Shown: positions 20,056-30,800 of the stretch, in pieces
Layout: each line of letters opens with the position of its first letter
How positions within the stretch are numbered: the first letter of the stretch is position 1
Origin: Rickettsiales bacterium Ac37b
Lineage (GTDB): Bacteria > Pseudomonadota > Alphaproteobacteria > Rickettsiales > Arcanibacteraceae
DNA: 64,000 bases
Direction: 5' to 3'
Assembly (NCBI GenBank): GCA_000746585.2
Contig: CP009217.2
Location: 996,662-1,060,661, forward strand
The notes under the pieces: generated by a model
Told to the model about the DNA's origin: nothing
Databases searched by the model: none
What the model saw: the letters and a program-made list of their open reading frames with translations, nothing else
Program-made: the position numbers and the translations under genes

Positions 20056-20967
20056 TTATTTTTGGGCAATTACAGTGGGAAACATCGATTGCTTATCATA
20101 AATAATCTCTAAAATACGAAATCCAACTTGCTCTAATTGATAGCGTATTTGTTCTTCTGTACGAAATGTTTGCCACTTTGCTTGTAATATATCTACAAAA
20201 ATAGCTTTTTGCTTAATAACATCGTGCATGGAAAAATTTTTCCAAGGTGAGTCAGGAGTTAAAGTAGGAGGTAGGGTTAGAAAGCTAGTTATTAAATAAC
20301 CATCTTTAGATAGTGCATTATAGAGCTTTTTATATAATTCTATTACTTTTGTATCATTTGGTTCATAAATATTTAATCCATTACTAGTAATTAAATCATA
20401 TTCTTCAGAAGAGGATAAATTCCAGGCATTTTCTAGTTTAAAACTTACATTGACATTTTTATTGTATGTCAAAGAATTTTCCTCAGCTTGCTTCAGAGAA
20501 AGAGGATCAAGATCAATCCCTACTAATTTGATATTTTCTTTACCTGTATAATCTAAAGATAGTAAGTCATCCATTAGGCCACATGGTATAGAAGCAAGAG
20601 TCATGTTTGATTTTAGTATTTCATTTGTTTTTTGCTTAAAAATAGAGAATCTTTCTTGAGTTGCTAAAACAGCAGGAGCCTTATTGAATACCCAATATTC
20701 AAGTGAATTTTGGTTAAGGTTACTGTGGTCTCCTAGGATTACATATTGTGTCCAATAACCATTTAAGCCTTTGTTTTGTAGTAAAAATCTACCTAATTCA
20801 AAACCTATTATCTCTTGTAATAAAGAGATTTCTTCCTCAAGAGGCAGAGCTAAATTATGACTTGCTCTTAGGCGTTTTTCAGTTGCTTGAACTATATTGT
20901 GATCAAAATCTAATTCTAGATGACTAGCATACTTAGTATTTACAATATTTATACAATCTTGTTCCAT
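20056..20967 (-). CDS. Class I SAM-dependent methyltransferase
   Basis: The 303-residue protein has a Rossmann methyltransferase core in its second half. Motif I is degenerate (LASIPCGLMDDLL). The acidic motif II is VGIDLDPLSLKQAEEN, post I is DLITSNGLNIYEP, and the late block is ALSKDGYLITSFLTLPP. The N-terminal 110 residues are helical with no clear homology. The substrate is unknown. GAGAG precedes the ATG. It is flanked by copy B and tldD and seems monocistronic. Confidence 0.75.
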   Translation of the reverse strand: MEQDCINIVNTKYASHLELDFDHNIVQATEKRLRASHNLALPLEEEISLLQEIIGFELGRFLLQNKGLNGYWTQYVILGDHSNLNQNSLEYWVFNKAPAVLATQERFSIFKQKTNEILKSNMTLASIPCGLMDDLLSLDYTGKENIKLVGIDLDPLSLKQAEENSLTYNKNVNVSFKLENAWNLSSSEEYDLITSNGLNIYEPNDTKVIELYKKLYNALSKDGYLITSFLTLPPTLTPDSPWKNFSMHDVIKQKAIFVDILQAKWQTFRTEEQIRYQLEQVGFRILEIIYDKQSMFPTVIAQK

Positions 20968-21123
20968 ATTATACTCTCATTTAGTAATGGTATTATAAAT
21001 CATTAATATCTATATAACATGAAAAGTAGGTGTATTACAACGTTAAAAATTGTTGAGATATATTGTATTTTTATTAATACTTTAGAGCCAAATATATTTT
21101 AAACTAAAAAGCTATGTTAAACT

Positions 21124-22557
21124 TTAGGTCTTATAAGTGCCACCTACAGTAAGCTTATCTAGAAGCAATGTAGGTTGTCCTACTCCAACAGGAACCATTT
21201 GTCCATTTTTAACGCAGGTACCAATGCCTGGATCGAGTTGTAGATCATTACCCACTGCTATAATTTTAGTTAGGACATCTGGTCCATTACCTATTAATGT
21301 AGCACCTTTAACTGGTGTAGTAATTTTACCGTTTTCAACTAAATATGCTTCTGAAGCAGAAAAAACAAATTTTCCTGACGTAATATCAACCTGTCCTCCA
21401 CTAAAATTCACAGCATATAGGCCTTTTTTAACTGAACTAATAATATTTTCTTTAGAAACATTACCAGGTAGCATATAGGTATTAGTCATGCGTGGAAAAG
21501 GTTGATGAACAAAACTTGCTCTACGCCCGTTACCAGTCGAGGTTTTATTCATTAATCGTGCATTCATGCGATCTAACATATAAGATTCTAGTATACCATT
21601 GGAAATTAAAGTTGTTTTTTGGGTGGGAGTGCCTTCATCATCAATATTTAGAGAACCTCTTCTGTTTAGGATAGTACCATCATCAACTACTGTAACATTT
21701 TGTGCTGCAATTTGCTTACCTTGTAATTCTGAAAAGCTTGAAACTTTTTTTCTGTTAAAATCGCCTTCTAAACCATGTCCTATTGCTTCATGTAATAAAA
21801 TACCAGGCCATCCTGCGCCAAGTATAATTTGCATTTCTCCTGCAGGTGAAGGCACTGCTTCTAGATTCACTAAAGCTTGTCTTAAAGCTTCATTTGCATA
21901 ATATTGCCATTGCTCTTTTACAAATAAATCGTGATACTCTACGCGGCCGCCTGCACCATAAAATCCTCTTTCCATCTTGCCATTTTTTTCTACAATTACG
22001 GAAATATTCAGCCTAACTAAAGGGCGTATATCTAGAACTTTAAAACCACCTAATTTAATAATTTCTATATTTTGCCATTCTCCGAGTAAGGATATTGAAA
22101 CTTGTTTTACATAAGGATTTTGTCTGAGATAACTATCTATATACTGTAGTAATTTAATTTTACTATTAAAATCTTTAGTTTCAATAGGATTTAGCTGAGG
22201 ATATAAAATAGAATTTTGTTTAAGAGTTATAGTATTATCTATGTTGGTATGTAGGTTACTATTGCTATGAACTATTTTAGCAGCCTGAGTAAGAGAATTA
22301 AGATTAACTTTATTAGCATAAGCATAACTTGTAGAATCACCTATAGTTGATCTTAATCCAAACCCGCTGCTAATAGTATATGTAGAATTATGTAATTTAC
22401 CATCATCGAAAGAAAATAGTTCTTTTTGAGTATATTCAAGAAATAATTCTCCATCATCGCTATTTAATAAGGCATCAGTTACTATTGTTTTAACAGTTTC
22501 TTCATTCAGATTATGGTATTCACAAAATGAGATAGGTGACTGATAGTTTAAAGACAT
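21124..22557 (-). CDS. tldD: Metalloprotease TldD
   Basis: The 477-residue TldD/PmbA-family protein has the zinc motif HEAIGHGLEGDF near residue 257 and the block VVDDGTILNRRGSLNIDDEGTPTQKT. The C-terminal signature includes GNGPDVLTKI and GIGTCVKNGQ. TldD works with PmbA (TldE) to degrade unfolded peptides and mature modified peptides; pmbA is not in this window. Length matches the family (about 480). AAGG lies upstream of the ATG. Confidence 0.95.
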   Translation of the reverse strand: MSLNYQSPISFCEYHNLNEETVKTIVTDALLNSDDGELFLEYTQKELFSFDDGKLHNSTYTISSGFGLRSTIGDSTSYAYANKVNLNSLTQAAKIVHSNSNLHTNIDNTITLKQNSILYPQLNPIETKDFNSKIKLLQYIDSYLRQNPYVKQVSISLLGEWQNIEIIKLGGFKVLDIRPLVRLNISVIVEKNGKMERGFYGAGGRVEYHDLFVKEQWQYYANEALRQALVNLEAVPSPAGEMQIILGAGWPGILLHEAIGHGLEGDFNRKKVSSFSELQGKQIAAQNVTVVDDGTILNRRGSLNIDDEGTPTQKTTLISNGILESYMLDRMNARLMNKTSTGNGRRASFVHQPFPRMTNTYMLPGNVSKENIISSVKKGLYAVNFSGGQVDITSGKFVFSASEAYLVENGKITTPVKGATLIGNGPDVLTKIIAVGNDLQLDPGIGTCVKNGQMVPVGVGQPTLLLDKLTVGGTYKT

Positions 22558-22900
22558 ATATACTAACCTTTTAAATTAATTTATTAGTGAATTAAATATA
22601 AAGTGTATTAATAATTTATGGTAAAATTTGACGCCATCCAAATATAAATATATTATTATATTTGATTTAGCAATGAGAGTTTATTGTGTAGTATAGACAT
22701 TATTAATAATGTAAATATTAATCATTTGTTACTTGGTAATATTAAAAAATATTTTCATATTATTAATATCTTAATATAAGCTATAATATAGCTTATATTA
22801 ATTATTATAAATCTTTTTTATAAACGTAACTAAATAAATATTGATTATTATCTAATCTACGTTATAATTTAAAACTTTTATGTAATTTTGGATAAAATCT
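22558..22900. other. Intergenic region between divergent tldD and ABC exporter, with a perfect palindrome
   Basis: These 343 bases are very AT-rich and hold no coding frame. The one clear structure is a 14-bp perfect inverted repeat, TTAATATAAGCTAT at 22771-22784 and its complement at 22788-22801, around AAT. It lies about 100 bases before the exporter start and could be an operator or a cruciform; no T-run follows. Confidence 0.55.
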
Positions 22901-24679
22901 ATGCAGTCATCTACGTTACCTAAAAAACTTGGACAATTTTTTGTATATTTTTTGAAGCAGCAAAAAATTGGCTTTATCTTGTTATTATTTACAATGACTA
23001 GTTGGTCTGTACAAGAGTCATTCTTTCCTTATTTTATTAAGGTAATTGTAGATGCAGTTTCTGTTTATGATGGAGATAAGTCTTTAATTTTTTCTTACTT
23101 ATCTGGTAAACTTATTATAGCTTTATTATTCTTACTATTTATAGAGATAAACTTCCGTACAAATGATTTTTTGATGTGTAAAGTGTATCCTAGATTTATG
23201 TCTAATATGAGGGCTACTATTTTTGACTATGTTCAACATCACTCTCATAGTTTTTTTGTTAATAACTTTGCTGGTACCATTGCTAGTAAGATTGCGAGGT
23301 TACCCGAAGCCTCTCAGAAAATAATAGATGAATTTATTACAGTATTTTGGCCTGTTACTATTACTATTATTATTAGTTGCATATTATTGTTTCTTGAAAA
23401 ACCTTTTTTTGCATATGTAGTTATTGTCTGGTTTATTTCCCAAATAGCTATTACTTTAGCTTTTTCTCATAAGTGTCAATCTTCATCGATGCACAGATTT
23501 AATAAGCTTACAGCATTAAATGGTAAGATTGTAGATAATGTATCTAATATTATGAATGTTCGTTTATTTGCTCGTCATAAATATGAAAAAAAATATTTAG
23601 ATCAATACCAGCAAGAAGAAATGCAAGCTTTTGATAAAAGCTTATTCTATAATGCTTTGATGAAACTTTGTTTAGGTTTGTCCTCTCTCACATTTGTTAT
23701 GACTATGGTAGGGGGTGCCTTATATTTTTATAGTCAAAATAAACTCTCAGTTGGAGATGTAGCGCTGATATTATCTTATTATAATTTAATAGGTCTCACA
23801 TGGTTTATGTGTATGGAGTTTGTAATATTTTATGAGTTAATAGGTGCATGTAATGATGCCTTATCAGTTGTAATCGAAGATTATAATATTTTGGATGAGC
23901 CTGATGCTAAGGTTTTACAGGTTGTAGATGGTCGTATAGAATTCAAGGATGTTACGTTTACTTATATTCGTAATCAAAATGTTTTTCATAATAAATCAAT
24001 AGCTATTATGCCTAAGCAAAAAGTAGGTTTAGTAGGTTTTTCTGGATCAGGTAAAACTACATTTGTAAATTTAATTTTACGTTATTTTGATGTAGTATCT
24101 GGGTCAATTCTTATTGATGGTCAAAATATATCTGAAGTTACTCAAGATTCATTACGTAATTCTATATCTATCATTCCTCAGGATCCCTCATTATTTCATA
24201 GAACATTGTTAGAAAATATACGTTATGGCAAGCTAGATGCTACGGAAGAAGAAGTTATTGAGGCAGCAAAATCAGCTTATATACATGATTTTATTATGGA
24301 ATTGCCTGAAAAATATAATACTTTAGTTGGAGAAAGAGGTACAAAGCTTTCAGGTGGCCAAAGACAACGTATTGCAATGGCTAGAGCGATTCTTAAAAAT
24401 GCTCCTATCTTAATTCTTGATGAAGCAACAAGTAGTTTAGACTCTATTACAGAAAGCAATGTACAAAATAGTTTAGCAAATTTAATGCAAGGTAAAACAG
24501 TAATAGTAATTGCTCATAGATTATCAACACTCTTGAATATGGATAGAATACTAGTTTTTGAGCATGGTCATATTGTGGAAGATGGCGATCATAAGACATT
24601 ATTAAAACAACCTCATAGTCATTATGCTACTTTATGGAATATGCAGGCTGGAGGTTTTTTGCCAGAAAAGGAAGATTAA
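22901..24679 (+). CDS. ABC exporter, fused membrane and ATPase domains
   Basis: The 592-residue half-transporter has six transmembrane segments in residues 20-320. Its ATPase domain shows Walker A GFSGSGKTT, Q-loop IIPQDPSLFHRTLLENIRYG, signature LSGGQRQRIAMARAIL, Walker B PILILDEATSSLD and switch His in VIAHRLSTL. It belongs to the MsbA/multidrug exporter group and would act as a homodimer. The substrate (lipid A, lipid or drug) cannot be read from sequence. GGAT lies upstream of the ATG. Confidence 0.9.
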   Translation: MQSSTLPKKLGQFFVYFLKQQKIGFILLLFTMTSWSVQESFFPYFIKVIVDAVSVYDGDKSLIFSYLSGKLIIALLFLLFIEINFRTNDFLMCKVYPRFMSNMRATIFDYVQHHSHSFFVNNFAGTIASKIARLPEASQKIIDEFITVFWPVTITIIISCILLFLEKPFFAYVVIVWFISQIAITLAFSHKCQSSSMHRFNKLTALNGKIVDNVSNIMNVRLFARHKYEKKYLDQYQQEEMQAFDKSLFYNALMKLCLGLSSLTFVMTMVGGALYFYSQNKLSVGDVALILSYYNLIGLTWFMCMEFVIFYELIGACNDALSVVIEDYNILDEPDAKVLQVVDGRIEFKDVTFTYIRNQNVFHNKSIAIMPKQKVGLVGFSGSGKTTFVNLILRYFDVVSGSILIDGQNISEVTQDSLRNSISIIPQDPSLFHRTLLENIRYGKLDATEEEVIEAAKSAYIHDFIMELPEKYNTLVGERGTKLSGGQRQRIAMARAILKNAPILILDEATSSLDSITESNVQNSLANLMQGKTVIVIAHRLSTLLNMDRILVFEHGHIVEDGDHKTLLKQPHSHYATLWNMQAGGFLPEKED

Positions 24680-24959
24680 CTAATTATAAATTTACTCTAC
24701 AAAACGAAAACTTATGGATGCATTTATTATTTGACTAATGGTTAATATTATATTAAGTAATATCAAAGTTCAGAATTGGAAATTTACTTGGAATTAATAA
24801 TAAAACGAAATAGAATAATTATATAGTGTTATTTATAATATTGTTTATAGAATTTCTATTCTAATATTATTAAATCTTGTTAATAACAGTTTTTAGTCTC
24901 AATTCATTTAGAACTTGGTAGAAAACACATAATTTGTTAACTAGCAATATATTACTTTC

Positions 24960-26432
24960 ATGAAATTTGAAAAAGCTTTTACTTTTGATGATGTATTACT
25001 GAAGCCGGCATTTTCTTCCACTTTACCATCTGATGTTGATCTTTCAACCTTCCTCACTTCTAAAATTAAGTTATCTATACCTTTAATGTCTGCATCTATG
25101 GATACAGTTACAGGTAGTTCTATGGCTATTGCTATGGCTCAAAATGGTGGTATAGGTTGTATACATAAAAACCTTACTATTGAACAACAGGCATCTAAAA
25201 TTCGTAAGGTAAAAAAGTTTGAATCTGGTATGGTAATTAATCCTATTACAATTAATCCAGAGGCTAAGCTATATGAAGCTCTTGCTTTGATGAAAAAGCA
25301 TAATATTTCAGGAATACCTGTAGTAGAAGTAAAAGGTAATGTATTAGTTGGCATCTTAACAAACCGAGACGTACGTTTTGCTGATAATCATAATCAAGTA
25401 ATATCTGAATTAATGACTCAAGATAACTTAATCACAGTACGTAAGGGAGTGAGTGAAGAAGAAGCCAAAAGGTTATTGCATCAGCATCGTATAGAAAAAT
25501 TAATAGTAGTGGACGAACATAATAGCTGTATAGGACTAATTACAGTTAAAGATATTGAAAAAGCGCAAGCTTTTCCTTATGCATCCAAGGATAGTCAAGG
25601 AAGGTTAAGAGTATCTGGTGCAGTAGGTATCGATGAAGAAGGTTTTGAGAGAGCTAAGGCATTGATTGATGCGGAAGTAGATGTAATAGTTGTTGACACT
25701 GCCCATGGACATTCAGAAAAAGTATTAAAAGCTATTTCTAGGATTAAGGCCTACGATAGTAATATACAGATTATAGGTGGTAATATTGCTACTGCAGAAG
25801 GAGCAAAAGCTTTAATTGATGTAGGATGTGATGCAGTGAAGGTGGGAATAGGTCCCGGCTCAATTTGTACTACTAGGATAGTGGCAGGTGTTGGTGTACC
25901 TCAATTAAGTGCAATTTTAGATGTATCTGAAGTGTGTAAACAAGCAGGAGTTAAGTTAATTGCTGATGGTGGTATCAAATATTCGGGTGATATAGCAAAA
26001 GCTATAGCAGCTGGGGCAGATATTGTAATGGTAGGTAGCTTATTTGCTGGAACTGAAGAAAGTCCTGGAGAAATAATTTTATATCATGGAAGATCTTATA
26101 AATCTTATAGAGGTATGGGATCACTTGCTGCAATGGCTGCTGGCTCTGCTGATCGTTATTTTCAGCGTAAATCTACTAAAGGGTTAAAACTCGTTCCAGA
26201 AGGTGTTGAAGGTATGGTGCCATTTAAGGGAGCTGTAGCTAATGTTATATATCAACTTATGGGTGGATTGCGTGCATCTATGGGATATACGGGTAATTCT
26301 TCTATAGATTTAATGCAAAAGAATTGTAAGTTTGTGTGTATTACTGGTGCAGGTTTAAAAGAAAGTCATGCACATGATGTAGTAATTACTCGTGAAGCGC
26401 CTAATTATGCTGTTCATCATGGTGACGAATAA
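24960..26432 (+). CDS. guaB: IMP dehydrogenase
   Basis: The 490-residue enzyme oxidises IMP to XMP with NAD, the committed step to GMP. The N-terminus ([14 protein letters not shown]) and the catalytic loop [22 protein letters not shown] (Cys near 303) are canonical. Two CBS domains lie at about 95-205. The later IMP-binding block is [20 protein letters not shown]. With purA it covers both branches from IMP. It is monocistronic, and no ribosome site is obvious. Confidence 0.97.
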   Translation: MKFEKAFTFDDVLLKPAFSSTLPSDVDLSTFLTSKIKLSIPLMSASMDTVTGSSMAIAMAQNGGIGCIHKNLTIEQQASKIRKVKKFESGMVINPITINPEAKLYEALALMKKHNISGIPVVEVKGNVLVGILTNRDVRFADNHNQVISELMTQDNLITVRKGVSEEEAKRLLHQHRIEKLIVVDEHNSCIGLITVKDIEKAQAFPYASKDSQGRLRVSGAVGIDEEGFERAKALIDAEVDVIVVDTAHGHSEKVLKAISRIKAYDSNIQIIGGNIATAEGAKALIDVGCDAVKVGIGPGSICTTRIVAGVGVPQLSAILDVSEVCKQAGVKLIADGGIKYSGDIAKAIAAGADIVMVGSLFAGTEESPGEIILYHGRSYKSYRGMGSLAAMAAGSADRYFQRKSTKGLKLVPEGVEGMVPFKGAVANVIYQLMGGLRASMGYTGNSSIDLMQKNCKFVCITGAGLKESHAHDVVITREAPNYAVHHGDE

Positions 26433-26525
26433 TAAAGGTTGAATTATATATTTTAAATTTATTGCATAATAAAATAAGCACTCAAGCACTTATCTTGCAG
26501 TTTTTGTATATTTTAGAAATTATGT

Positions 26526-26634
26526 AGTAGTAAAAACAGTTTAAGTTTGATACAAAGCATGAGAAGTAAGGCCTACTAATTGCTAGGTGAACGATGAATG
26601 ACGTCGTACGCAAACTCAAATCAATTTACTATAG
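26526..26634 (-). repeat. MITE-like palindromic element, copy C
   Basis: Read on the minus strand it runs from TATAGTAAATTGATTTGAGT, through CACCTAGCAATTAGTAGGCC, to ACTGTTTTTACTACTA. It is almost the same as copy D at 49782. It lies between guaB and the carboxylesterase. Confidence 0.72.
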
Positions 26635-26660
26635 TAGTAAAATAGCTAGAAAGGTATTAT

Positions 26661-27308
26661 ATGCATAAAATAATAGGGCCTGAAGTTTTGCCATTATCAG
26701 GAAAGCAAGCAAAGCAATTAGTGGTAATGCTGCATGGAGTTGGGGCTGATGGAGAAAATTTAATAGATCTAGCTAATAATTTTCAAGATATGTTACCAGA
26801 TGCACATTTTATTGCACCTAATGCGCCATTTCCCTATGAAAATGCTCCTATAGGATATCAATGGTTTTCATTGAATGATAGAAGTGAAAAGGCTCTCTTA
26901 GGTGGTATGGAAATAGCTATGCCTATACTTAATGCATTTATTGATCAACAGCTAGAACGCTTCAATCTTTCAGAGGATAAATTAATTCTTATAGGATTTT
27001 CTCAGGGCACAATGATGTCTTTGCATTTGTCGTTTAGGAGAAAAAATCCTCTGGCGGCTGTAATAGGTTTTTCAGGTGCTTTAATAGGAGAGCAAGCTTT
27101 AGAAAGAGAATTAAATTCACGCCCTCCTGTGTTATTAGTGCATGGCGAAGAAGATAGTGTAGTACCTTTTCCTTTAATGTTATACGCTAGTAGAGTTTTA
27201 CATAAGATGTCTATACCAATTACTACTTATAAATGTGAAGGATTAGGGCATATGATAAATTTAGAAGGTATAAATAAGGCAAGAGATTTTTTAAAGCAAT
27301 TAATTTGA
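26661..27308 (+). CDS. Phospholipase/carboxylesterase-type serine hydrolase
   Basis: The 215-residue alpha/beta hydrolase matches the bacterial carboxylesterase/acyl-protein thioesterase-like family. It shows VVMLHGVGADGENLIDLA (oxyanion loop), the elbow GFSQGTMMSLHL (Ser near 115), the acid in VHGEEDSVVPF and the His in GLGHMIN. The substrate is probably a short-chain ester; the exact target is unknown. GAAAGG precedes the ATG. Confidence 0.88.
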   Translation: MHKIIGPEVLPLSGKQAKQLVVMLHGVGADGENLIDLANNFQDMLPDAHFIAPNAPFPYENAPIGYQWFSLNDRSEKALLGGMEIAMPILNAFIDQQLERFNLSEDKLILIGFSQGTMMSLHLSFRRKNPLAAVIGFSGALIGEQALERELNSRPPVLLVHGEEDSVVPFPLMLYASRVLHKMSIPITTYKCEGLGHMINLEGINKARDFLKQLI

Positions 27309-27517
27309 TGATACGTACCTAATAAAATACTTGATCTATAAAAGTAAAAGAGTTAAAACTTAGATGCGCTTAAATAGAAGAGTTTAATTAGGTTAGAAGT
27401 AAGTTAAGTTGATAATTATAATGTAATTTATAGACATTACTATGCTTATCTATATGTCTTGTGAAATAAATGTAAGCTTTTAAGTTGCTATATAAATAAT
27501 ATTTTTAAGAGAAAGAA

Positions 27518-27805
27518 ATGACGCTTGCTATAGAAGAAGTAAAAAAAGTTGCAAAATTAAGTCGCATTGGGTGTGGTGAGCAGGATTTAGGATTACTCAA
27601 AGAAGAATTATCTAAGATTCTCGATATGATTGAAACATTAAAAGAAGTTCAAACGGATCATATTGAACCTTTAATTAATGTGTCTAGGGCAACACTTTCG
27701 ATGCGTGAAGATATTGCTTATAGTATAAATACTCTAGAAGATGTACTTGCAAATGCTCCAGTGAAAGAGTTGAATTGTTTTGTTGTGCCTAAGGTAATAG
27801 AATAA
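27518..27805 (+). CDS. gatC: Asp/Glu-tRNA amidotransferase subunit C
   Basis: The 95-residue GatC clasps GatA and GatB. It begins IEEVKKVAKLSRIGCGEQDL, continues with LSKILDMIETLKEVQTDHIEPL, and ends APVKELNCFVVPKVIE, all typical. The stop shares one base with the gatA start (TAATG), so gatCAB is a translationally coupled operon. Confidence 0.96.
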   Translation: MTLAIEEVKKVAKLSRIGCGEQDLGLLKEELSKILDMIETLKEVQTDHIEPLINVSRATLSMREDIAYSINTLEDVLANAPVKELNCFVVPKVIE

Positions 27806-29268
27806 TGATTAAATTATACACCTTAAATATAAAAGAAACTATAGAACATTTAAAAAAGAAAGATTTTACTGCTCTAGAGTTGATGGAAAGCCATATACAG
27901 GCGATGGAACAGTCAAAAAATCTAAATGCTTTTATTACAAATAACTATGAGGCATCTATAGACGCTGCTAAAGTAGCCGATAATCGAATCAAGGACGGTT
28001 CTGCTCGTGTTTTGGAAGGTATTCCTTTAGCAATTAAAGATAATTTTTGTACTAAAGATATATTAACCACGGCAGCTTCTAAAATGTTGTATAATTTTGT
28101 TCCTACCTATGAATCAACTGTTACCAGTAAATTATGGGCAGAAGGAGCAATTCTTACAGGTAAAACCAATATGGATGAATTTGCTATGGGTTCATCTGGC
28201 TTGACTAGTCATTATGGTCCAACAAAAAATCCTTGGAAAGCGCTTGGGAGCGATAAGGATTTGGTGCCAGGTGGCTCTTCCAGTGGCTCTGCTGCAGCTG
28301 TGGCAGCATATTTATCAATGGGAGCATTAGGTACTGATACTGGTGGATCTATTAGGCAGCCAGCCTCTTATTGTGGTGTTGTAGGTATGAAACCTTCTTA
28401 TGGTAGATGTTCTAGGTATGGTATGATTTCATTTGCAAGTTCTTTAGATCAGGCTGGGGTATACGCTAGAACTGTAGACGATTGTGCCTTATTATTAACT
28501 CATATTATGGGTCATGATGCTAAAGATTCTACTTCTGTAAATATAGCATTACCTGATATTACTAATTTAAATGTTAGGGATTTAAAAGGTATAAAAGTAG
28601 GTATTCCTAAAGAATATAATGTTGAAGGACTTGATAATGAGATATCAGCATTATGGAACAAAGGTGCAGAATGGTTAAAAGAGCAAGGAGCAGAAATTAT
28701 TGATATTAGTTTATCTCATACTAAATATGCTTTACCAGTATATTATATCCTTGCTCCTGCTGAAGCGTCTTCTAATTTATCACGCTATGATGGCGTAAGG
28801 TTTGGTTTAAGAGAAACTGGCAAAACTTTAGATGAAATGTATGAGTTAACCCGTAAAAATGGGTTTGGAAAAGAAGTAAAAAGACGTATTATGATAGGTA
28901 CATACGTATTATCAGCAGGTTTTTATGATGCGTATTATAGAAAAGCACAAAAAGTGCGTTCTTTAGTAGCGCATGATTTTTGGAATAGTTTTTCTAAGGT
29001 GGATGTTATTCTTGCGCCTACAGCCCCCAGTACTGCCTTTCCTTTAGATATTAAAATTACCAATCCTGTGACTATGTATCTTAATGATGTATTTACTATA
29101 CCAGCAAGTTTGGCAGGGTTACCATGTATTTCAGTGCCAGCAGGTTTAAGTAAGAACAGATTACCTTTAGGTTTGCAATTAATAGGTAATAACTATGATG
29201 AGCTTACTGTGTTGAAGGTAGCAAAAGCTTTAGAAAATGCTGCTGATTTTAAGGGATATAAGGGATAA
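27805..29268 (+). CDS. gatA: Asp/Glu-tRNA amidotransferase subunit A
   Basis: The 487-residue amidase releases ammonia from glutamine for Gln-tRNA (and Asn-tRNA) formation. The Ser-cisSer-Lys triad is visible in PLAIKDNFC, PGGSSSGSAAAVAA and TDTGGSIRQPASYCG. Rickettsiales lack GlnRS and depend on this route. Three bases separate it from gatB. Confidence 0.97.
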   Translation: MIKLYTLNIKETIEHLKKKDFTALELMESHIQAMEQSKNLNAFITNNYEASIDAAKVADNRIKDGSARVLEGIPLAIKDNFCTKDILTTAASKMLYNFVPTYESTVTSKLWAEGAILTGKTNMDEFAMGSSGLTSHYGPTKNPWKALGSDKDLVPGGSSSGSAAAVAAYLSMGALGTDTGGSIRQPASYCGVVGMKPSYGRCSRYGMISFASSLDQAGVYARTVDDCALLLTHIMGHDAKDSTSVNIALPDITNLNVRDLKGIKVGIPKEYNVEGLDNEISALWNKGAEWLKEQGAEIIDISLSHTKYALPVYYILAPAEASSNLSRYDGVRFGLRETGKTLDEMYELTRKNGFGKEVKRRIMIGTYVLSAGFYDAYYRKAQKVRSLVAHDFWNSFSKVDVILAPTAPSTAFPLDIKITNPVTMYLNDVFTIPASLAGLPCISVPAGLSKNRLPLGLQLIGNNYDELTVLKVAKALENAADFKGYKG

Positions 29269-29271
29269 TAC

Positions 29272-30720
29272 ATGAATTTAATACAAGGAAAAACTGGCAA
29301 GTGGGAGTTAATAATAGGGTTAGAAATACATGCACAAGTTGCATCTGAATCTAAATTATTTTCTGAAGCATCTACAAAATTTGGTGCTGCGCCTAATACT
29401 CAAGTATCTTTGATAGATGCAGCTTTCCCTGGGATGTTACCGGTGATTAATGCGTTTTGCGTAGAACAAGCTGTAAAAACTGGCCTAGGATTACAAGCAA
29501 AAATTAATTTAAAATCAGCTTTTGATCGTAAAAATTATTTTTATCCTGATTTGCCTTCGGGCTATCAAATTTCTCAGTTTTCTTATCCAATTGTAGGACA
29601 TGGTAAAGTATCTTTAGATATGTCTGATGGTCCAAGGGATATTAATATTGAGAGAATACATTTAGAGCAGGATGCAGGTAAAAGCTTACATGATCAGCAT
29701 CCAGATTATAGTTTTATAGATTTGAATCGAGCTGGAATTGCATTGATGGAAATAGTTACTGAACCTGATTTAAGATCATCTGCAGAAGCTGGTGAGTTTA
29801 TGAGAAAGCTACGCATCTTATTAAGATATTTGGGCACTTGTGATGGCGATATGGAGAAAGGTTCTTTAAGGTGTGATGCGAATGTATCGGTGCGTAAGCC
29901 TGGAGAAAAGTTAGGCATAAGATGTGAAATTAAGAATCTTAATTCTATACGTAATATTGAGAATGCAATTGATTATGAAGCTAGTAGACAAATAGAAATT
30001 CTTGAAAATGGTGGTAAAATTGATCAGGAAACTAGGTTATTTGATGCTGATCAAGGGATTACAAGGCTTATGCGTTCAAAAGAAGATGCTCAAGATTATA
30101 GATATTTTCCTGATCCAGATTTATTACCTTTAGAGCTTACGGAAGAATTCGTAAATAATATTGCTCGAAGATTACCTGAATTACCAGATCAAAAGAAATT
30201 GCGTTATATAAATGATTTAGGTTTATCGTCATATGATGCTGAAATTCTTGTAGAAAATCAAGAAGTGGCGGATTATTTTGAAGAAGTAATAAAAACTCAA
30301 GATCCAAAGCTTGCATCTAACTGGATTACTGCTGAATTATTTGGGCGTCTTAAAAAATATGACCAATCTATTAATGACACTAACATAACTCCGCATAGAT
30401 TAGCAGAATTATTGGATTTGCTAAGTAATGAGGTAATTTCTGGTAAATTGGCTAAGCAGGTATTTGATTTAATGTTTGAAACCAATGAAAATCCTATCTC
30501 AATTGTTAAAAAACATGGATTGCAGCAAGTTACGGATCAAAATACTATTAGTAAAATAGTAGAAGAAGTATTAGCAGCTAATGTAGAAAAAGTACAAGAA
30601 TATCAATCTGGTAAAGATAAACTTTTTGGCTTTTTTGTAGGACAAGTTATGAAATTATCTAATGGTAAAGCCAATCCTGAATTAGTCAATCAAGAATTAA
30701 AAGAGCAATTGTCTAAATAA
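29272..30720 (+). CDS. gatB: Asp/Glu-tRNA amidotransferase subunit B
   Basis: The 482-residue subunit activates the misacylated tRNA with ATP. It shows the start [21 protein letters not shown], the block [20 protein letters not shown], and [10 protein letters not shown]. The C-terminal YqeY-like tail begins near residue 335. Length is normal. It closes the gatCAB operon. Confidence 0.97.
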   Translation: MNLIQGKTGKWELIIGLEIHAQVASESKLFSEASTKFGAAPNTQVSLIDAAFPGMLPVINAFCVEQAVKTGLGLQAKINLKSAFDRKNYFYPDLPSGYQISQFSYPIVGHGKVSLDMSDGPRDINIERIHLEQDAGKSLHDQHPDYSFIDLNRAGIALMEIVTEPDLRSSAEAGEFMRKLRILLRYLGTCDGDMEKGSLRCDANVSVRKPGEKLGIRCEIKNLNSIRNIENAIDYEASRQIEILENGGKIDQETRLFDADQGITRLMRSKEDAQDYRYFPDPDLLPLELTEEFVNNIARRLPELPDQKKLRYINDLGLSSYDAEILVENQEVADYFEEVIKTQDPKLASNWITAELFGRLKKYDQSINDTNITPHRLAELLDLLSNEVISGKLAKQVFDLMFETNENPISIVKKHGLQQVTDQNTISKIVEEVLAANVEKVQEYQSGKDKLFGFFVGQVMKLSNGKANPELVNQELKEQLSK

Positions 30721-30800
30721 AAATTTATATAGATAAAAATTTTCAATATATTATCATAATAATAGTAAATTGACAAAAATGGTAAAGGATAACAAGCATA

